A stretch of DNA of 64,000 nt. Origin: Alphaproteobacteria bacterium 46_93_T64 (lineage in GTDB: Bacteria > Pseudomonadota > Alphaproteobacteria > Sneathiellales > Sneathiellaceae). This document shows, one piece after another, positions 18,970 to 27,632 of the stretch. The position numbers and the translations under genes are program-made. The stretch's first letter is position 1, and each line of letters starts with the position of its first letter. The stretch lies in the NCBI GenBank assembly GCA_002163135.1, contig MAAN01000022.1, positions 1 through 64,000 of the forward strand. Reading direction: 5' to 3'. The notes under the pieces were generated by a model. That model saw only the letters and a list, made by a program, of their open reading frames with translations, had not been told where the DNA came from and searched no databases.

Positions 18970-20773
18970 ATCGCTGTATTTGGGAGCGGTTGTTGCACTG
19001 CTTGTTAGCAGTTCTTTTTCAGTAACCGTTGGCGCTCAGGAAAAACCTAGAAGCCTCGTCCCGACATTTGTTGAAGAACAAACGGGTCCTACTCCGAAAC
19101 TCGTCCCCAATCCGTTGCAGGCGGAAAAGCCTTTGTCTGTTTTGGTGCCGGAATCGCCCACCGTAAAGAATAAAGCTGAGCCTGTGAAATCTGGTGATTT
19201 TGTGGTTCAACAACTGGATGCTATTCATCCAGCAACAATTGGACTGATCAATTCTGATAACGGTAGTCTTGGTCAAAATATGTGGCAGGGGACAAGTACT
19301 CAACTTGCTGCTGTGCTCGTGGATAAAATCAAGCGGCCAGATCACTCACCCCAAATGCTGGATTTGTATAGGCGATTACTTCTGACTGGTGCCGTTCTGC
19401 CAGATACGGGGGCAGATGCAGAAAAGCTATTGGATCTGCGTATCTCAAGCTTGATCGGGGCAGGATGGTTTGACGAAGCACGGTCACTTCTAAAACGATT
19501 ACCCCAAAACGCAGAGACAACAGAACGTCAAAAATTCAGCGCGAATCTGGATCTTTTACAAGGCAAGGAAAAAGAAGCGTGTCGTGTTGCATATAGTCAG
19601 AAAAACGAAGCCAACGAAGATAGTTTCTGGAAGAAACTGGATATTTTCTGTCGTGTGCTCGCCGATGATTTCGATAAGGCGGAGCTTGGAGCCGCACTTT
19701 TGGAAGAAGATGGAGAGAGTGATTCCCTATTCTTCACCATATTTGCAGCCCTTGTAGGTGACAAAGTCGATTATTCTACGATTGAGGGGTCAGTTTCTGC
19801 GCTGCACTTTGCGATGCTCCGTCATTCAAAAGGTCAGTTTGAAAGAAGCTTAGTCGAGAACTCTGGGTTGGATGTACAAAAATCCATGCTTGCTCTTAAG
19901 GAGCGCGCTGGGGCAAGTGCATTGCCGATTGCCCTAAACCTTGTTCGTGCCGATGGCGTAGATACGACTGCCTTTATTGCTGAATATACCCCAAGCCCTG
20001 TTGACGATCAAAATCCGCAAGCAGCAGACGCTGATACCTATACGGTGATGTTGGATTTGTTGAAAAGTGCCGAGACGGATAGTGACAGGGCTATTTATAT
20101 TCAGGCTCTTTGGCAAAAAGCAGCGGATGCGGGAGATCTGTTCGCTGTATCCGCGTTGACTTTGCCTGTTCTTGAAACCTTGCCAGTTGGCAATTACGGT
20201 GCTGATTTTAATCACAAGGCAGTTCAATTATTCCTCGTGCATGGCAAGCAAAGCAAAGCACAGGAATGGGAGCGGGCATCGCGTAGGGCTGCATTTCAAG
20301 GAACACCCGATGAACGGTTAGCTGCAAGAAAAGGGATTGCGATCCTTGATAATTTCATCCTTTTGTCTGGCGCTAAAGGAATTGCGCGCTGGAATGCAGC
20401 AAGTTTTCCCAATTGGCGGAAAATAACTTCGGAGGATGAAGGACAAGCAGAAAAAGCGGCTTTCCTGCTTTCGATGATGGAAGTGTTTGGTTATTCCGTT
20501 ACCGAAGAAAACTGGGATAACCTCCTCTTAATGGACCAGAAATTAACAGCATCAAACAGCAATCATGCTCTGGAAAATAATCTCGTTATGGCAGCAGTTC
20601 AGGGCTTTGTGGGTAAAACTGTAGCCTTGTCGCTTCTAGCACTGGGAGATGAGGGGCCAGACAAAGTATCCCTCACCACATTACGTGCAGTGACATCGGC
20701 GCTGAAGAATGTTGGATTGGTCCAAGAGGCGCGACAACTGGCGTTAGAGGTGGCCGTTCTGCGAGGACTGTAA
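18950..20773 (+). CDS. Hypothetical exported protein upstream of xerD
   Basis: I do not recognise a named family beyond the alphaproteobacterial protein often found before xerC/xerD. The 607-residue product begins with a Sec-type signal (hydrophobic LYLGAVVALLVSSSFSV, cleavage probably after GAQ). A proline-rich segment follows (about residues 35-75), and the rest is predicted mostly alpha-helical with repeated A/L-rich pairs, suggesting a tetratricopeptide-like solenoid. A periplasmic scaffold role is possible but unproven. It overlaps the small membrane gene upstream and ends 2 bases before xerD, so the three form one transcription unit. Confidence 0.75.
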   Translation: MTSSPNKSLYLGAVVALLVSSSFSVTVGAQEKPRSLVPTFVEEQTGPTPKLVPNPLQAEKPLSVLVPESPTVKNKAEPVKSGDFVVQQLDAIHPATIGLINSDNGSLGQNMWQGTSTQLAAVLVDKIKRPDHSPQMLDLYRRLLLTGAVLPDTGADAEKLLDLRISSLIGAGWFDEARSLLKRLPQNAETTERQKFSANLDLLQGKEKEACRVAYSQKNEANEDSFWKKLDIFCRVLADDFDKAELGAALLEEDGESDSLFFTIFAALVGDKVDYSTIEGSVSALHFAMLRHSKGQFERSLVENSGLDVQKSMLALKERAGASALPIALNLVRADGVDTTAFIAEYTPSPVDDQNPQAADADTYTVMLDLLKSAETDSDRAIYIQALWQKAADAGDLFAVSALTLPVLETLPVGNYGADFNHKAVQLFLVHGKQSKAQEWERASRRAAFQGTPDERLAARKGIAILDNFILLSGAKGIARWNAASFPNWRKITSEDEGQAEKAAFLLSMMEVFGYSVTEENWDNLLLMDQKLTASNSNHALENNLVMAAVQGFVGKTVALSLLALGDEGPDKVSLTTLRAVTSALKNVGLVQEARQLALEVAVLRGL

Positions 20774-20775
20774 GC

Positions 20776-21678
20776 ATGTCTCTCTATTGGGTGGAGAATT
20801 TTCTTGAAATGTTGGTGCTGGAGCGAAATGCTGCTGCAAACACCATCGAGGCTTATCGCCGGGATCTTGAAGGTTTAACTGAGTTTCTTGAAATGCGTGG
20901 GAGCAGTTTTACCGATGTCTCAAGTGAAGGGGTAAGTGATTATATAAGATCACTGAACGCTCTGGGACTTGCAAGCGCAACTCAAGCGCGGCATTTAAGC
21001 GCTTTAAAGCAGTTCTTTTCTTTCCTTCTATCTGAAGATTTTCGAAAAGATGATCCCGCGATGAACGTGGACGCGCCAAAAAGCGGTCGACGTCTTCCAA
21101 AATATCTTTCCGTTGAAGAGGTTGATCGCTTGCTGGAAGGATGTGTGGGAGAGGCCGCTGATGATCTTCGAATGTCAGCGTTGCTTCATATGCTTTATGC
21201 GACAGGAATGCGTGTGACGGAACTTGTCTCTCTTAAATTTCCGCCGACTGCAAAGGATGAAAACTTCCTTCTTATTCGCGGGAAAGGGGACAAAGAACGC
21301 CTGGTGCCAATGAATGGGACCGCAAAAGAAGCACTCTTTGATTACGTTGAAATCCGCGATGTCTTTCTAAAAAAAGAAAAACATTCCCCATGGTTGTTTC
21401 CGTCTCGCGGAAAAGAAGGGTATTTGACGCGGCAAAGATTTGGGCAAATGTTAAAGGCGTTAGCGCTTAAAGTGAATATTAGCCCCGGCCGTGTATCACC
21501 GCATGTTTTACGGCATGCTTTTGCAAGCCATTTACTTGCGAATGGAGCCGATTTGAGATCTTTACAAAAGATGTTAGGGCATGCGGATATATCAACGACA
21601 CAGATATATACACATGTGCTTTCTGAACGCTTGATCAGTCTAGTAAATACGCATCACCCTCTCGCAGGTGCAAAATAA
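20776..21678 (+). CDS. xerD: Site-specific tyrosine recombinase XerD
   Basis: A 300-residue tyrosine recombinase. With its partner XerC it resolves chromosome dimers at dif under FtsK control. The N-terminal SAM-like core-binding domain spans about residues 1-90 and the catalytic domain about 105-300. All catalytic residues are visible: Arg146 (GMRVTEL), Lys170 (GKGDKERL), His243 and Arg246 (HVLRHAFASHLL), His269 (LGHADIS) and the nucleophile Tyr278 (QIYTHV). Distinguishing XerD from XerC is by similarity only. No integron, phage or att site is nearby, so it is a housekeeping recombinase. Confidence 0.88.
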   Translation: MSLYWVENFLEMLVLERNAAANTIEAYRRDLEGLTEFLEMRGSSFTDVSSEGVSDYIRSLNALGLASATQARHLSALKQFFSFLLSEDFRKDDPAMNVDAPKSGRRLPKYLSVEEVDRLLEGCVGEAADDLRMSALLHMLYATGMRVTELVSLKFPPTAKDENFLLIRGKGDKERLVPMNGTAKEALFDYVEIRDVFLKKEKHSPWLFPSRGKEGYLTRQRFGQMLKALALKVNISPGRVSPHVLRHAFASHLLANGADLRSLQKMLGHADISTTQIYTHVLSERLISLVNTHHPLAGAK

Positions 21679-21773
21679 ATATGCCGTTTGCTTGACTCTT
21701 TCACGCAGTTGCAGCAATTTTCTTGCTGAGAAATACAAAAATTTATAAGAAACATACAAAGTGAGATCAGATT

Positions 21774-22760
21774 ATGAGTTTTACCATCCCCGAATTATGC
21801 CCGTCGCGTTTGAACCGTTGTGAACTTGCAGTTCCCGGATCAAGCCCGAAATTCTTTGAAAAAGCGGCTAAATCTGACGCTGATGTGATTTTCTTGGATC
21901 TTGAGGATTCTGTTGCACCAAGTGATAAAGATCAGGCTCGCATAAACATAATTGGAGCCCTGAATGATATCGACTGGGGCGACAAAATAATATCTGTTCG
22001 CATCAACGGACTGGATACTCATTATATGTACCGTGATGTTATTGATCTCGTTGAAAAAGGTGGTGAACGTCTGGATTTGATAATGATCCCGAAAGTCGGA
22101 ACGGCATCCGATGTATATGCTTTGGATATGCTGACAACACAGGTTGAAAATGCTGTTGGCCGAAAAAAGAAAATTGGCTTTGAGTTGATTATCGAAACAG
22201 CTTTAGGCATGCAAAATATTCATGAAATTGCGGCTGCCAGCAAGCGGAATGAGAGCCTGCATTTCGGAGTTGCTGACTATGCGGCCTCGACAAAAGCACG
22301 GACAACATCCATCGGTGGTCCAAACCCCCTTTACGGAGTTCTGACCGATCCTGCTGAAGATGGCAGTCGTGACTATCACTGGGGTGATATGTGGCATTAC
22401 GCTATTGCACGCATGGTAGTCGCCGCACGTGCCAATGGTCTTCGCGCGATCGATGGTCCATTCGGTGATTTCTCTGATCCAGATGGATACACAGCGCATG
22501 GTAATCGTGCTGCAATTCTTGGCTGCGAAGGCAAATGGGCTATTCATCCGAGTCAAATCGGACTTGCCAATGACATTTTCACACCTGCGGAAAAAGAAAT
22601 TATAAAAGCACGTCGGATCCTTGAGGCAATGGAAAAAGCACAAGCTGAAGGCGCCGGCGCTGTTGCCCTCGATGGCGGTTTGATTGACATTGCGTCGATC
22701 AAACAAGCGGAAGCGCTCGTGCATCAGGCAGATATTATTGCAGCTCGCGCCGCAAAATAG
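21774..22760 (+). CDS. mcl: L-malyl-CoA/beta-methylmalyl-CoA lyase
   Basis: A 328-residue CitE-like CoA ester lyase. The opening (CELAVPGSSPKFFEKAAKSD, then FLDLEDSVAP) carries the Mg2+-binding acidic residues. The segments VRINGLDT, MIPKVG, FELIIETALGM and the closing GKWAIHPSQI and DIASIKQAE match Mcl1-type enzymes of Rhodobacter as I remember them. These cleave beta-methylmalyl-CoA to glyoxylate and propionyl-CoA, and L-malyl-CoA to glyoxylate and acetyl-CoA. Propionyl-CoA then feeds the methylmalonyl-CoA mutase encoded in this window. The gene stands alone, with its own terminator. Confidence 0.88.
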   Translation: MSFTIPELCPSRLNRCELAVPGSSPKFFEKAAKSDADVIFLDLEDSVAPSDKDQARINIIGALNDIDWGDKIISVRINGLDTHYMYRDVIDLVEKGGERLDLIMIPKVGTASDVYALDMLTTQVENAVGRKKKIGFELIIETALGMQNIHEIAAASKRNESLHFGVADYAASTKARTTSIGGPNPLYGVLTDPAEDGSRDYHWGDMWHYAIARMVVAARANGLRAIDGPFGDFSDPDGYTAHGNRAAILGCEGKWAIHPSQIGLANDIFTPAEKEIIKARRILEAMEKAQAEGAGAVALDGGLIDIASIKQAEALVHQADIIAARAAK

Positions 22761-22797
22761 GCGCCACCATTTTGCCGCAAATGGCACTTAGTTAGAG

Positions 22798-22837
22798 AAT
22801 AGGCGGAACGTTTGTTGACTGGAGCGTTCCGCCTATT
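22798..22837 (+). terminator. Strong hairpin terminator after mcl
   Basis: AATAGGCGGAACG and CGTTCCGCCTATT form a perfect 13-bp stem with a 14-base loop, followed by TATTACTCTTTC. It lies between mcl and accA. Confidence 0.75.
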
Positions 22838-22879
22838 TATTACTCTTTCAATTAGTACCTTGCGAACAAGAGTTGAGAC

Positions 22880-23839
22880 ATGGATAACTTTCTAGATTTT
22901 GAAAAGCCTATTGCAGCCCTGGAAGGTAAAATCCGGGATCTTGAAAGCCTGGATAGCGGAAGCGATCTGGAGATCAACGACGACGTTGCGAAGCTGCGTC
23001 AGAAAGCTAGCCAGCTTTTAAAGAATACATATACCAAGCTAACACCCTGGCAAAAAACTCAGGTTGCCCGTCATGTTGATCGGCCAAAATTAAACCGAAT
23101 TATTGCTGAGCTAATTGAAGACTTTACGCCCCTTGCAGGCGATAGAGGTTTCGCTGAAGATCTTGCTATTAATGGGGGCCTTGGACGTTTTCGCGGTAAA
23201 ACCGTTATGGTTATCGGGACCGAAAAAGGCCACGATCTCGAAACGCGTCTAAAACACAATTTTGGTATGGCACGGCCGGAAGGCTACCGCAAAGCACAAC
23301 GCCTGATGAAAATGGCTGACCAATTTGGTGTTCCCGTTCTCACATTCGTTGATACTTCTGGGGCATATCCCGGAATTGGTGCGGAAGAACGCGGTCAAGC
23401 AGAAGCCATTGCTCGCTCAATTCAGGTTAGTATGGATTTGCGTGTACCTGTCATTGCCTCGATTGTTGGTGAAGGTGGATCTGGCGGGGCGGTCGCATTG
23501 GCCACTGCCAATAAAATTCTCATGTTCGAAAATGCTATTTACTCTGTGATTTCGCCAGAAGGCTGCGCTGCTATTTTGTGGAAAACCCGCGAAAAAGCAC
23601 AAGATGCTGCCACTGCGATGAAGCTTACTGCACAAGATTTGCAGGGGCTGGGAATTATTGATCGCATTATCGAGGAACCACTTGGGGGTGCGCAGCGAGA
23701 TGTGAGCGGCGCAATTTTGTCGCTTGGTGATGCAGTAGAAGAAGAACTTGATGCTTTGCTCAAAAAAGAGCCAGGTGAACTTCGAGAAGAACGTCGTCGC
23801 AAGTTTCTTGCTATGGGCCGCTTGGATGGTGTCGAGTAA
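22880..23839 (+). CDS. accA: Acetyl-CoA carboxylase carboxyltransferase subunit alpha
   Basis: A 319-residue AccA. With AccD it transfers the carboxyl group from biotin to acetyl-CoA, the first committed step of fatty-acid synthesis. Clear marks are LDFEKPIAALEGKIRDLE at the start, the YRKAQRLMKMADQFGVPVL segment, FVDTSGAYPGIGAEERGQ and the oxyanion-hole GEGGSGGAVALA region. Length matches the family. It is followed closely by a GNAT gene. Confidence 0.96.
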   Translation: MDNFLDFEKPIAALEGKIRDLESLDSGSDLEINDDVAKLRQKASQLLKNTYTKLTPWQKTQVARHVDRPKLNRIIAELIEDFTPLAGDRGFAEDLAINGGLGRFRGKTVMVIGTEKGHDLETRLKHNFGMARPEGYRKAQRLMKMADQFGVPVLTFVDTSGAYPGIGAEERGQAEAIARSIQVSMDLRVPVIASIVGEGGSGGAVALATANKILMFENAIYSVISPEGCAAILWKTREKAQDAATAMKLTAQDLQGLGIIDRIIEEPLGGAQRDVSGAILSLGDAVEEELDALLKKEPGELREERRRKFLAMGRLDGVE

Positions 23840-23855
23840 TCGGCATCGCATAACT

Positions 23856-24359
23856 ATGCCTTTAAATCTCACGCAATCGGCTCGTAAGATTGAAGCGGGC
23901 GAGTTGGAGACATTCAAAGCGTTAAGGCTTGAAGCACTACGTACAGAACCAAATAGTTTTGGTAGCCGATTTGAGGATTGGGAAAATCGACCCCAGGAAG
24001 ATTGGCTGTTAGAGTTACGATTTTGTAATGTCTTCGCCGCGTTTCACGGAAATGAGCCAGTCGGCCTTATGGGTATGATACCACTGCAGGTATCTGAAGA
24101 ATTTCGGAGTGGCAAGCTTGTGATGGTATATATCCAGCCCTCAGAAAGAGGAACTGGCGTAGCCTCGCTTCTGTTGAAAGAGCTAGTGGTATTCACGCGG
24201 ACTCTGAACTTAAGTCAAATGAGCCTTACTGTTGGGAAAGAAAACCACGCTGCAATTCGCTTTTACCAGAAATCCGGATTTGTTGAAGTGAACTCAACCT
24301 CCAATCCTAATGGATCTCGTATTGAAGAGATATTGATGATCCGTTCATTGACAGATTAA
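23856..24359 (+). CDS. GNAT family N-acetyltransferase
   Basis: A 167-residue acetyltransferase. The acetyl-CoA-binding motif A is in VYIQPSERGTGVASLLLKEL (about residues 93-112), which gives the R/Q-x-x-G-x-G/A loop. The motif B segment NHAAIRFYQKSGF follows at about 131-143. The substrate cannot be inferred. The open frame continues upstream into accA, but the ATG at 23856, 16 bases after the accA stop, gives the proper start. A terminator follows directly. Confidence 0.82.
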   Translation: MPLNLTQSARKIEAGELETFKALRLEALRTEPNSFGSRFEDWENRPQEDWLLELRFCNVFAAFHGNEPVGLMGMIPLQVSEEFRSGKLVMVYIQPSERGTGVASLLLKELVVFTRTLNLSQMSLTVGKENHAAIRFYQKSGFVEVNSTSNPNGSRIEEILMIRSLTD

Positions 24360-24388
24360 AAGGGCACCTGAGCAGGTGCCCTTCTTTA
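24360..24388. terminator. Bidirectional terminator between GNAT and SDR genes
   Basis: AGGGCACCTG-AG-CAGGTGCCCT is a perfect inverted repeat with a T-rich flank (TCTTTATT) on the plus strand and an A-rich left flank (AAA), so it can serve both convergent genes. Confidence 0.8.
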
Positions 24389-24389
24389 T

Positions 24390-25232
24390 TTAGGATGTTT
24401 TCGCGAGAAACGCAGCGCCTAGCTGTTTCATGGATTCCTGATGCGGAGTCCAGTGACGACCCGCAATCATACCGCCATCAACGACAAGATCTGTAGCGTT
24501 GATAAAGCTGGAATCATCTGACGCAAAGAAAACTGCGGCACGAGCGACATCTTCTGGAAGACCCGCCCGTGGTATAGGTTGTGCGCCTGAAAGTAATTCG
24601 CCTGCGATACTTGCTGTATCGTCAGCAGCTTGCCCTTCAAGACCTAATGCTTTGCCGAAAATCCCAGTGGCTGTCGCACCGGGTGAGATGGAATTAACGC
24701 GCACATTGGATTCTCCAAGTTCCATGGCGGAACTCCGGGTCATTTGAAGAACCGCAGCTTTTGCCGAGCTATAAACCATAGACGAAGAATACCCGGCGAG
24801 ATGCCCTGCGATACTGGCGTTATTTATGATGCTGCCAAAACCCTGTTTTTTCATAATAGGTGCAACATGCTTGGTGCCGAGTAATACACCACCGTACAAA
24901 ACGGCCATAGCCTGCATAGCTCCCTCGTAATCTATGGTCTCAACACTTCCAACCGGGGCAGGGCCACCAGCATTGTTAAATAGAACGTCGATCTTTCCAA
25001 ATTCACTTACAGTATCGTTTATGAGCGCTCTAACGTCTTCTTCTACAGATACATCTGCGCGTTTAAAGTGAACCTTGTCTCCCAAACGAGCCGCAATTTC
25101 GTTTCCCTCTTTTATCCGGCGTCCTGCAAAAACAACAGTAGCGCCTTCTTCTGCAAATAGTTCGACAGATCTAAGTCCGATACCGCTAGTACCACCCGTA
25201 ATAATTGCGACTTTACCGTCAAGCTTACCCAT
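24390..25232 (-). CDS. SDR family oxidoreductase
   Basis: A 280-residue classical short-chain dehydrogenase/reductase. The cofactor motif TGGTSGIG is at residues 12-19, NNAG at about 86-89 and the catalytic Ser140, Tyr154 and Lys158 (YSSAK) are in place. An Arg-rich AGRR segment after beta-2 hints at NADP(H) or NAD(H) use but does not settle it. The C-terminal extension (RHWTPHQESMKQLGAAFLAKTS) is longer than in simple members. Substrate unknown. No clear operon partners. Confidence 0.88.
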   Translation of the reverse strand: MGKLDGKVAIITGGTSGIGLRSVELFAEEGATVVFAGRRIKEGNEIAARLGDKVHFKRADVSVEEDVRALINDTVSEFGKIDVLFNNAGGPAPVGSVETIDYEGAMQAMAVLYGGVLLGTKHVAPIMKKQGFGSIINNASIAGHLAGYSSSMVYSSAKAAVLQMTRSSAMELGESNVRVNSISPGATATGIFGKALGLEGQAADDTASIAGELLSGAQPIPRAGLPEDVARAAVFFASDDSSFINATDLVVDGGMIAGRHWTPHQESMKQLGAAFLAKTS

Positions 25233-25377
25233 AATATTTTTCCTTCTTCTTTTAATTTTTTGGCATAGCGTAATTTAAAATCCATTGTTAGGTTAGTAAA
25301 TAACAGCGGCGTTTTCTACCCGCTATACTAAAAATATGTTACGGTTGATTGAGTTAAGTTAATAAGGGGATTCCGAC

Positions 25378-26595
25378 GTGCTTTATCATTTGGTGATTGT
25401 TGCCGCCTACGCGATGACTTCGGTGGTTGTTGGGCGTCAATTGCCAGCCTTTTTTCCAGAACTCGACCTGATTGCAAGTTATTGGATCGGTGGGAGTTTT
25501 TTCCTCGTCTGTGCACTTGCTCATGAATTTGTTATGCGACGCGTTGAGCGTGTAGAACTTCACAGAGAAATTAAGGTTATCAGACGCGATTTGTCTGCTG
25601 CTGAAAGCGGTTTGGAACGTTTTGAAACCATCCTTGGTGGACTGGCCGGAGAAAACGAGAATATGGATGGATTTGCATCCGAAATGAAGTTGCTTCGAAA
25701 ACTACTTAATCAGCTCAGCTCCGAAATGAAGAAAGAAACCTATTCGGTGCCAGCGAAGACACGCGGTTCCGAAGAAGCCTTTGCTGTTAAATCTCGGCCA
25801 TCACTTGTAGCGACACCTCCACAAACTATCGAAGAAAATGATGAAGAACGACGGGCCGAGATATTAGAAATAGTGCGTTCCGGATTGCAGGAAAACAGGG
25901 TGGACCTTTATTTGCAACCGATTGTACGGTTGCCACAGCGGCGAGCCAGATACTATGAAGCCTTCTCGCGGATCCGCGGAAAAGAAGGTGAAATCATTAC
26001 GCCGCGGCAATATCTTGCAATTGCAGAAGAAGCCGGCCTCGTCGGGACAATCGATAATTTATTACTTATCCGGTGTGTTCAGCTTATCCGTCGTGTGCGT
26101 CAAAGAAACAGCGATGTTGGTTTTTTTGTAAATGTGTCTGCGCGCACAATGCGTGATACAGCTTTTTTTCAACAATTCGTTGAATTTCTGGATCGAAACA
26201 ATGATTTGACTGAAAATCTAATACTGGAATTTGCACAGGAAGATATCGATGCCGCAACCGATCAGGTGAAGGAAGGTTTGGCAATGTTATCAAATATGGG
26301 GTTCACGTTTTCCATGGATCAGGTTGTGAGGCTGGATATGGATTTTCAGCAATTGGCAGACGATAATTTCCGCTACTTGAAGGTTTCTGCTTCAGATTTG
26401 TTGCCTGGTGGATATGGTCTTCCCATGAACATACATCCAGAAGATTTACATGAAGCCCTAGCCAGGGCTAAGGTCGAGCTTATAGCTAGTCAGGTAGAGG
26501 ATGAAGACACTGTGATTGGATTGCTCGATGCTGACGTCAGCTTTGGGCAAGGCTATCTGTTTGGTGTCCCGCGGCCCCCACAAAGTTCAGTCTAG
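25378..26595 (+). CDS. Membrane-anchored protein with a degenerate EAL domain
   Basis: A 405-residue protein with a GTG start after AAGGGG. Two hydrophobic segments lie at about residues 3-20 and 34-50, a coiled-coil-like helix at 54-120, a linker, and an EAL-type domain at about 155-400. The catalytic signature is broken: EAL reads EAF (194-196), the paired DDF aspartates read DQ (314-315), and the Glu before the last motif is Ser371. Asn252, Glu284, Lys335 and the QGYLF motif (391-395) remain. Loss of metal ligands argues against c-di-GMP hydrolysis; binding of c-di-GMP or a partner-protein role is possible. Confidence 0.8.
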   Translation: MLYHLVIVAAYAMTSVVVGRQLPAFFPELDLIASYWIGGSFFLVCALAHEFVMRRVERVELHREIKVIRRDLSAAESGLERFETILGGLAGENENMDGFASEMKLLRKLLNQLSSEMKKETYSVPAKTRGSEEAFAVKSRPSLVATPPQTIEENDEERRAEILEIVRSGLQENRVDLYLQPIVRLPQRRARYYEAFSRIRGKEGEIITPRQYLAIAEEAGLVGTIDNLLLIRCVQLIRRVRQRNSDVGFFVNVSARTMRDTAFFQQFVEFLDRNNDLTENLILEFAQEDIDAATDQVKEGLAMLSNMGFTFSMDQVVRLDMDFQQLADDNFRYLKVSASDLLPGGYGLPMNIHPEDLHEALARAKVELIASQVEDEDTVIGLLDADVSFGQGYLFGVPRPPQSSV

Positions 26596-26700
26596 GTAAC
26601 GTCACAGACAACAAAATCTTTGTTTGACGCGTTTGTATTGCGTCACTATTCCTATGCTGTATTCATGAAATATCCCTGTCTTTAAGTATCTGGAAACCGT

Positions 26701-27576
26701 ATGCCCTTCGAAATTGTACCTAGTTTAGCCCCAATTGCTCATAAATATGATGCCTTTATTTTAGATCTTTGGGGAGTTGTCCATAACGGACAAAAGCCGT
26801 TTGAAGGTGTACTGGATTGTATGGCGGAGTTGCGGGTCGATGGGAGGCCAGTTCTATTATTATCCAATGCCCCGAGAACCAGCGGTTTCGTAGTTGAGTT
26901 TTTAGAAGGTATCGGGGTCGAGCGGGGGTGTTACGATAAAATTCTGACGTCCGGAGATATGGCACGAATTGTTCTTGAAGACAAAAGATTTGAGTTCCTC
27001 AAAGGGAACGCTAAAAAATTCTATCAGATTGGCGCTGTCAGAGACAAAGGATTGGACGATGGGCTCGATTATACTAAGACAGCAAACCTTGAAGACGCGG
27101 ACTTTCTGATTTGCACAGGACTTGCCAATGATGAAGTTGAGACACCTGAAGATTACAGAACTTTTCTTGAACGTGCAGTAACATTAAAACTTCCCATGTT
27201 GTGTGCGAATCCCGATCTGACCGTTATGCGCGGCGAGAGAACTATATTTTGCGCGGGAGCCCTAGCTCAATTGTTTGAAGAGCTCGGTGGTGCGGTTGAG
27301 TTGTTTGGCAAGCCATATCCATGGGCGTATAAAATGGCCAAGGAAGCTCTTGGTCTTGACGACGATGCACGAATTCTTGCTGTGGGTGATAGTATGCGTA
27401 CTGATATCAAAGGTGCGAACAGCGCTGGAATAGATAGTGTGTTAGTTAGCAGTGGTATTCACGCCGAAGAGTGGGGACTAATGTCCGGAGAGGCGCCAAC
27501 TAAAGAACAGGTACTCACGCTTACAGCACAGCATGGTTTCAATCCTACTTTTGTTGCCGGAGGCCTGCGCTGGTAA
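26701..27576 (+). CDS. HAD-type sugar/nucleotide phosphatase, NagD-like (TIGR01459 family)
   Basis: A 291-residue class IIA HAD phosphatase. The nucleophile motif is DLWGVVHNG (Asp22, with Trp in place of the usual second-turn residue, as seen in the TIGR01459 family), the second motif is LLSNAPR, and the last is VGDSMRTDIKGA. The cap domain in the middle is the NagD type. Substrate unknown. It follows the EAL gene after 105 bases and ends at a strong bidirectional terminator. Confidence 0.87.
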   Translation: MPFEIVPSLAPIAHKYDAFILDLWGVVHNGQKPFEGVLDCMAELRVDGRPVLLLSNAPRTSGFVVEFLEGIGVERGCYDKILTSGDMARIVLEDKRFEFLKGNAKKFYQIGAVRDKGLDDGLDYTKTANLEDADFLICTGLANDEVETPEDYRTFLERAVTLKLPMLCANPDLTVMRGERTIFCAGALAQLFEELGGAVELFGKPYPWAYKMAKEALGLDDDARILAVGDSMRTDIKGANSAGIDSVLVSSGIHAEEWGLMSGEAPTKEQVLTLTAQHGFNPTFVAGGLRW

Positions 27577-27582
27577 TTTAAA

Positions 27583-27612
27583 AAAAAGCCGCTGTGGTGA
27601 CAGCGGCTTTTT
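27583..27612. terminator. Bidirectional terminator between HAD and cheZ-like genes
   Basis: AAAAAGCCGCTG-TGGTGA-CAGCGGCTTTTT is a perfect 12-bp stem with A and T runs on both sides, placed between two convergent genes. Confidence 0.92.
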
Positions 27613-27632
27613 AATTAAAAACGAATGAAGAG

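Noticed and set aside
20776-21678. xerD as part of a mobile element or integron
   Set aside because: There are no attC-like sites, cassettes or phage genes nearby, and the gene is in a housekeeping context.
22203-22787. Minus-strand frame of 194 codons, Cys-rich
   Set aside because: It is antisense to mcl; the Cys and Phe richness comes from reading the opposite strand.
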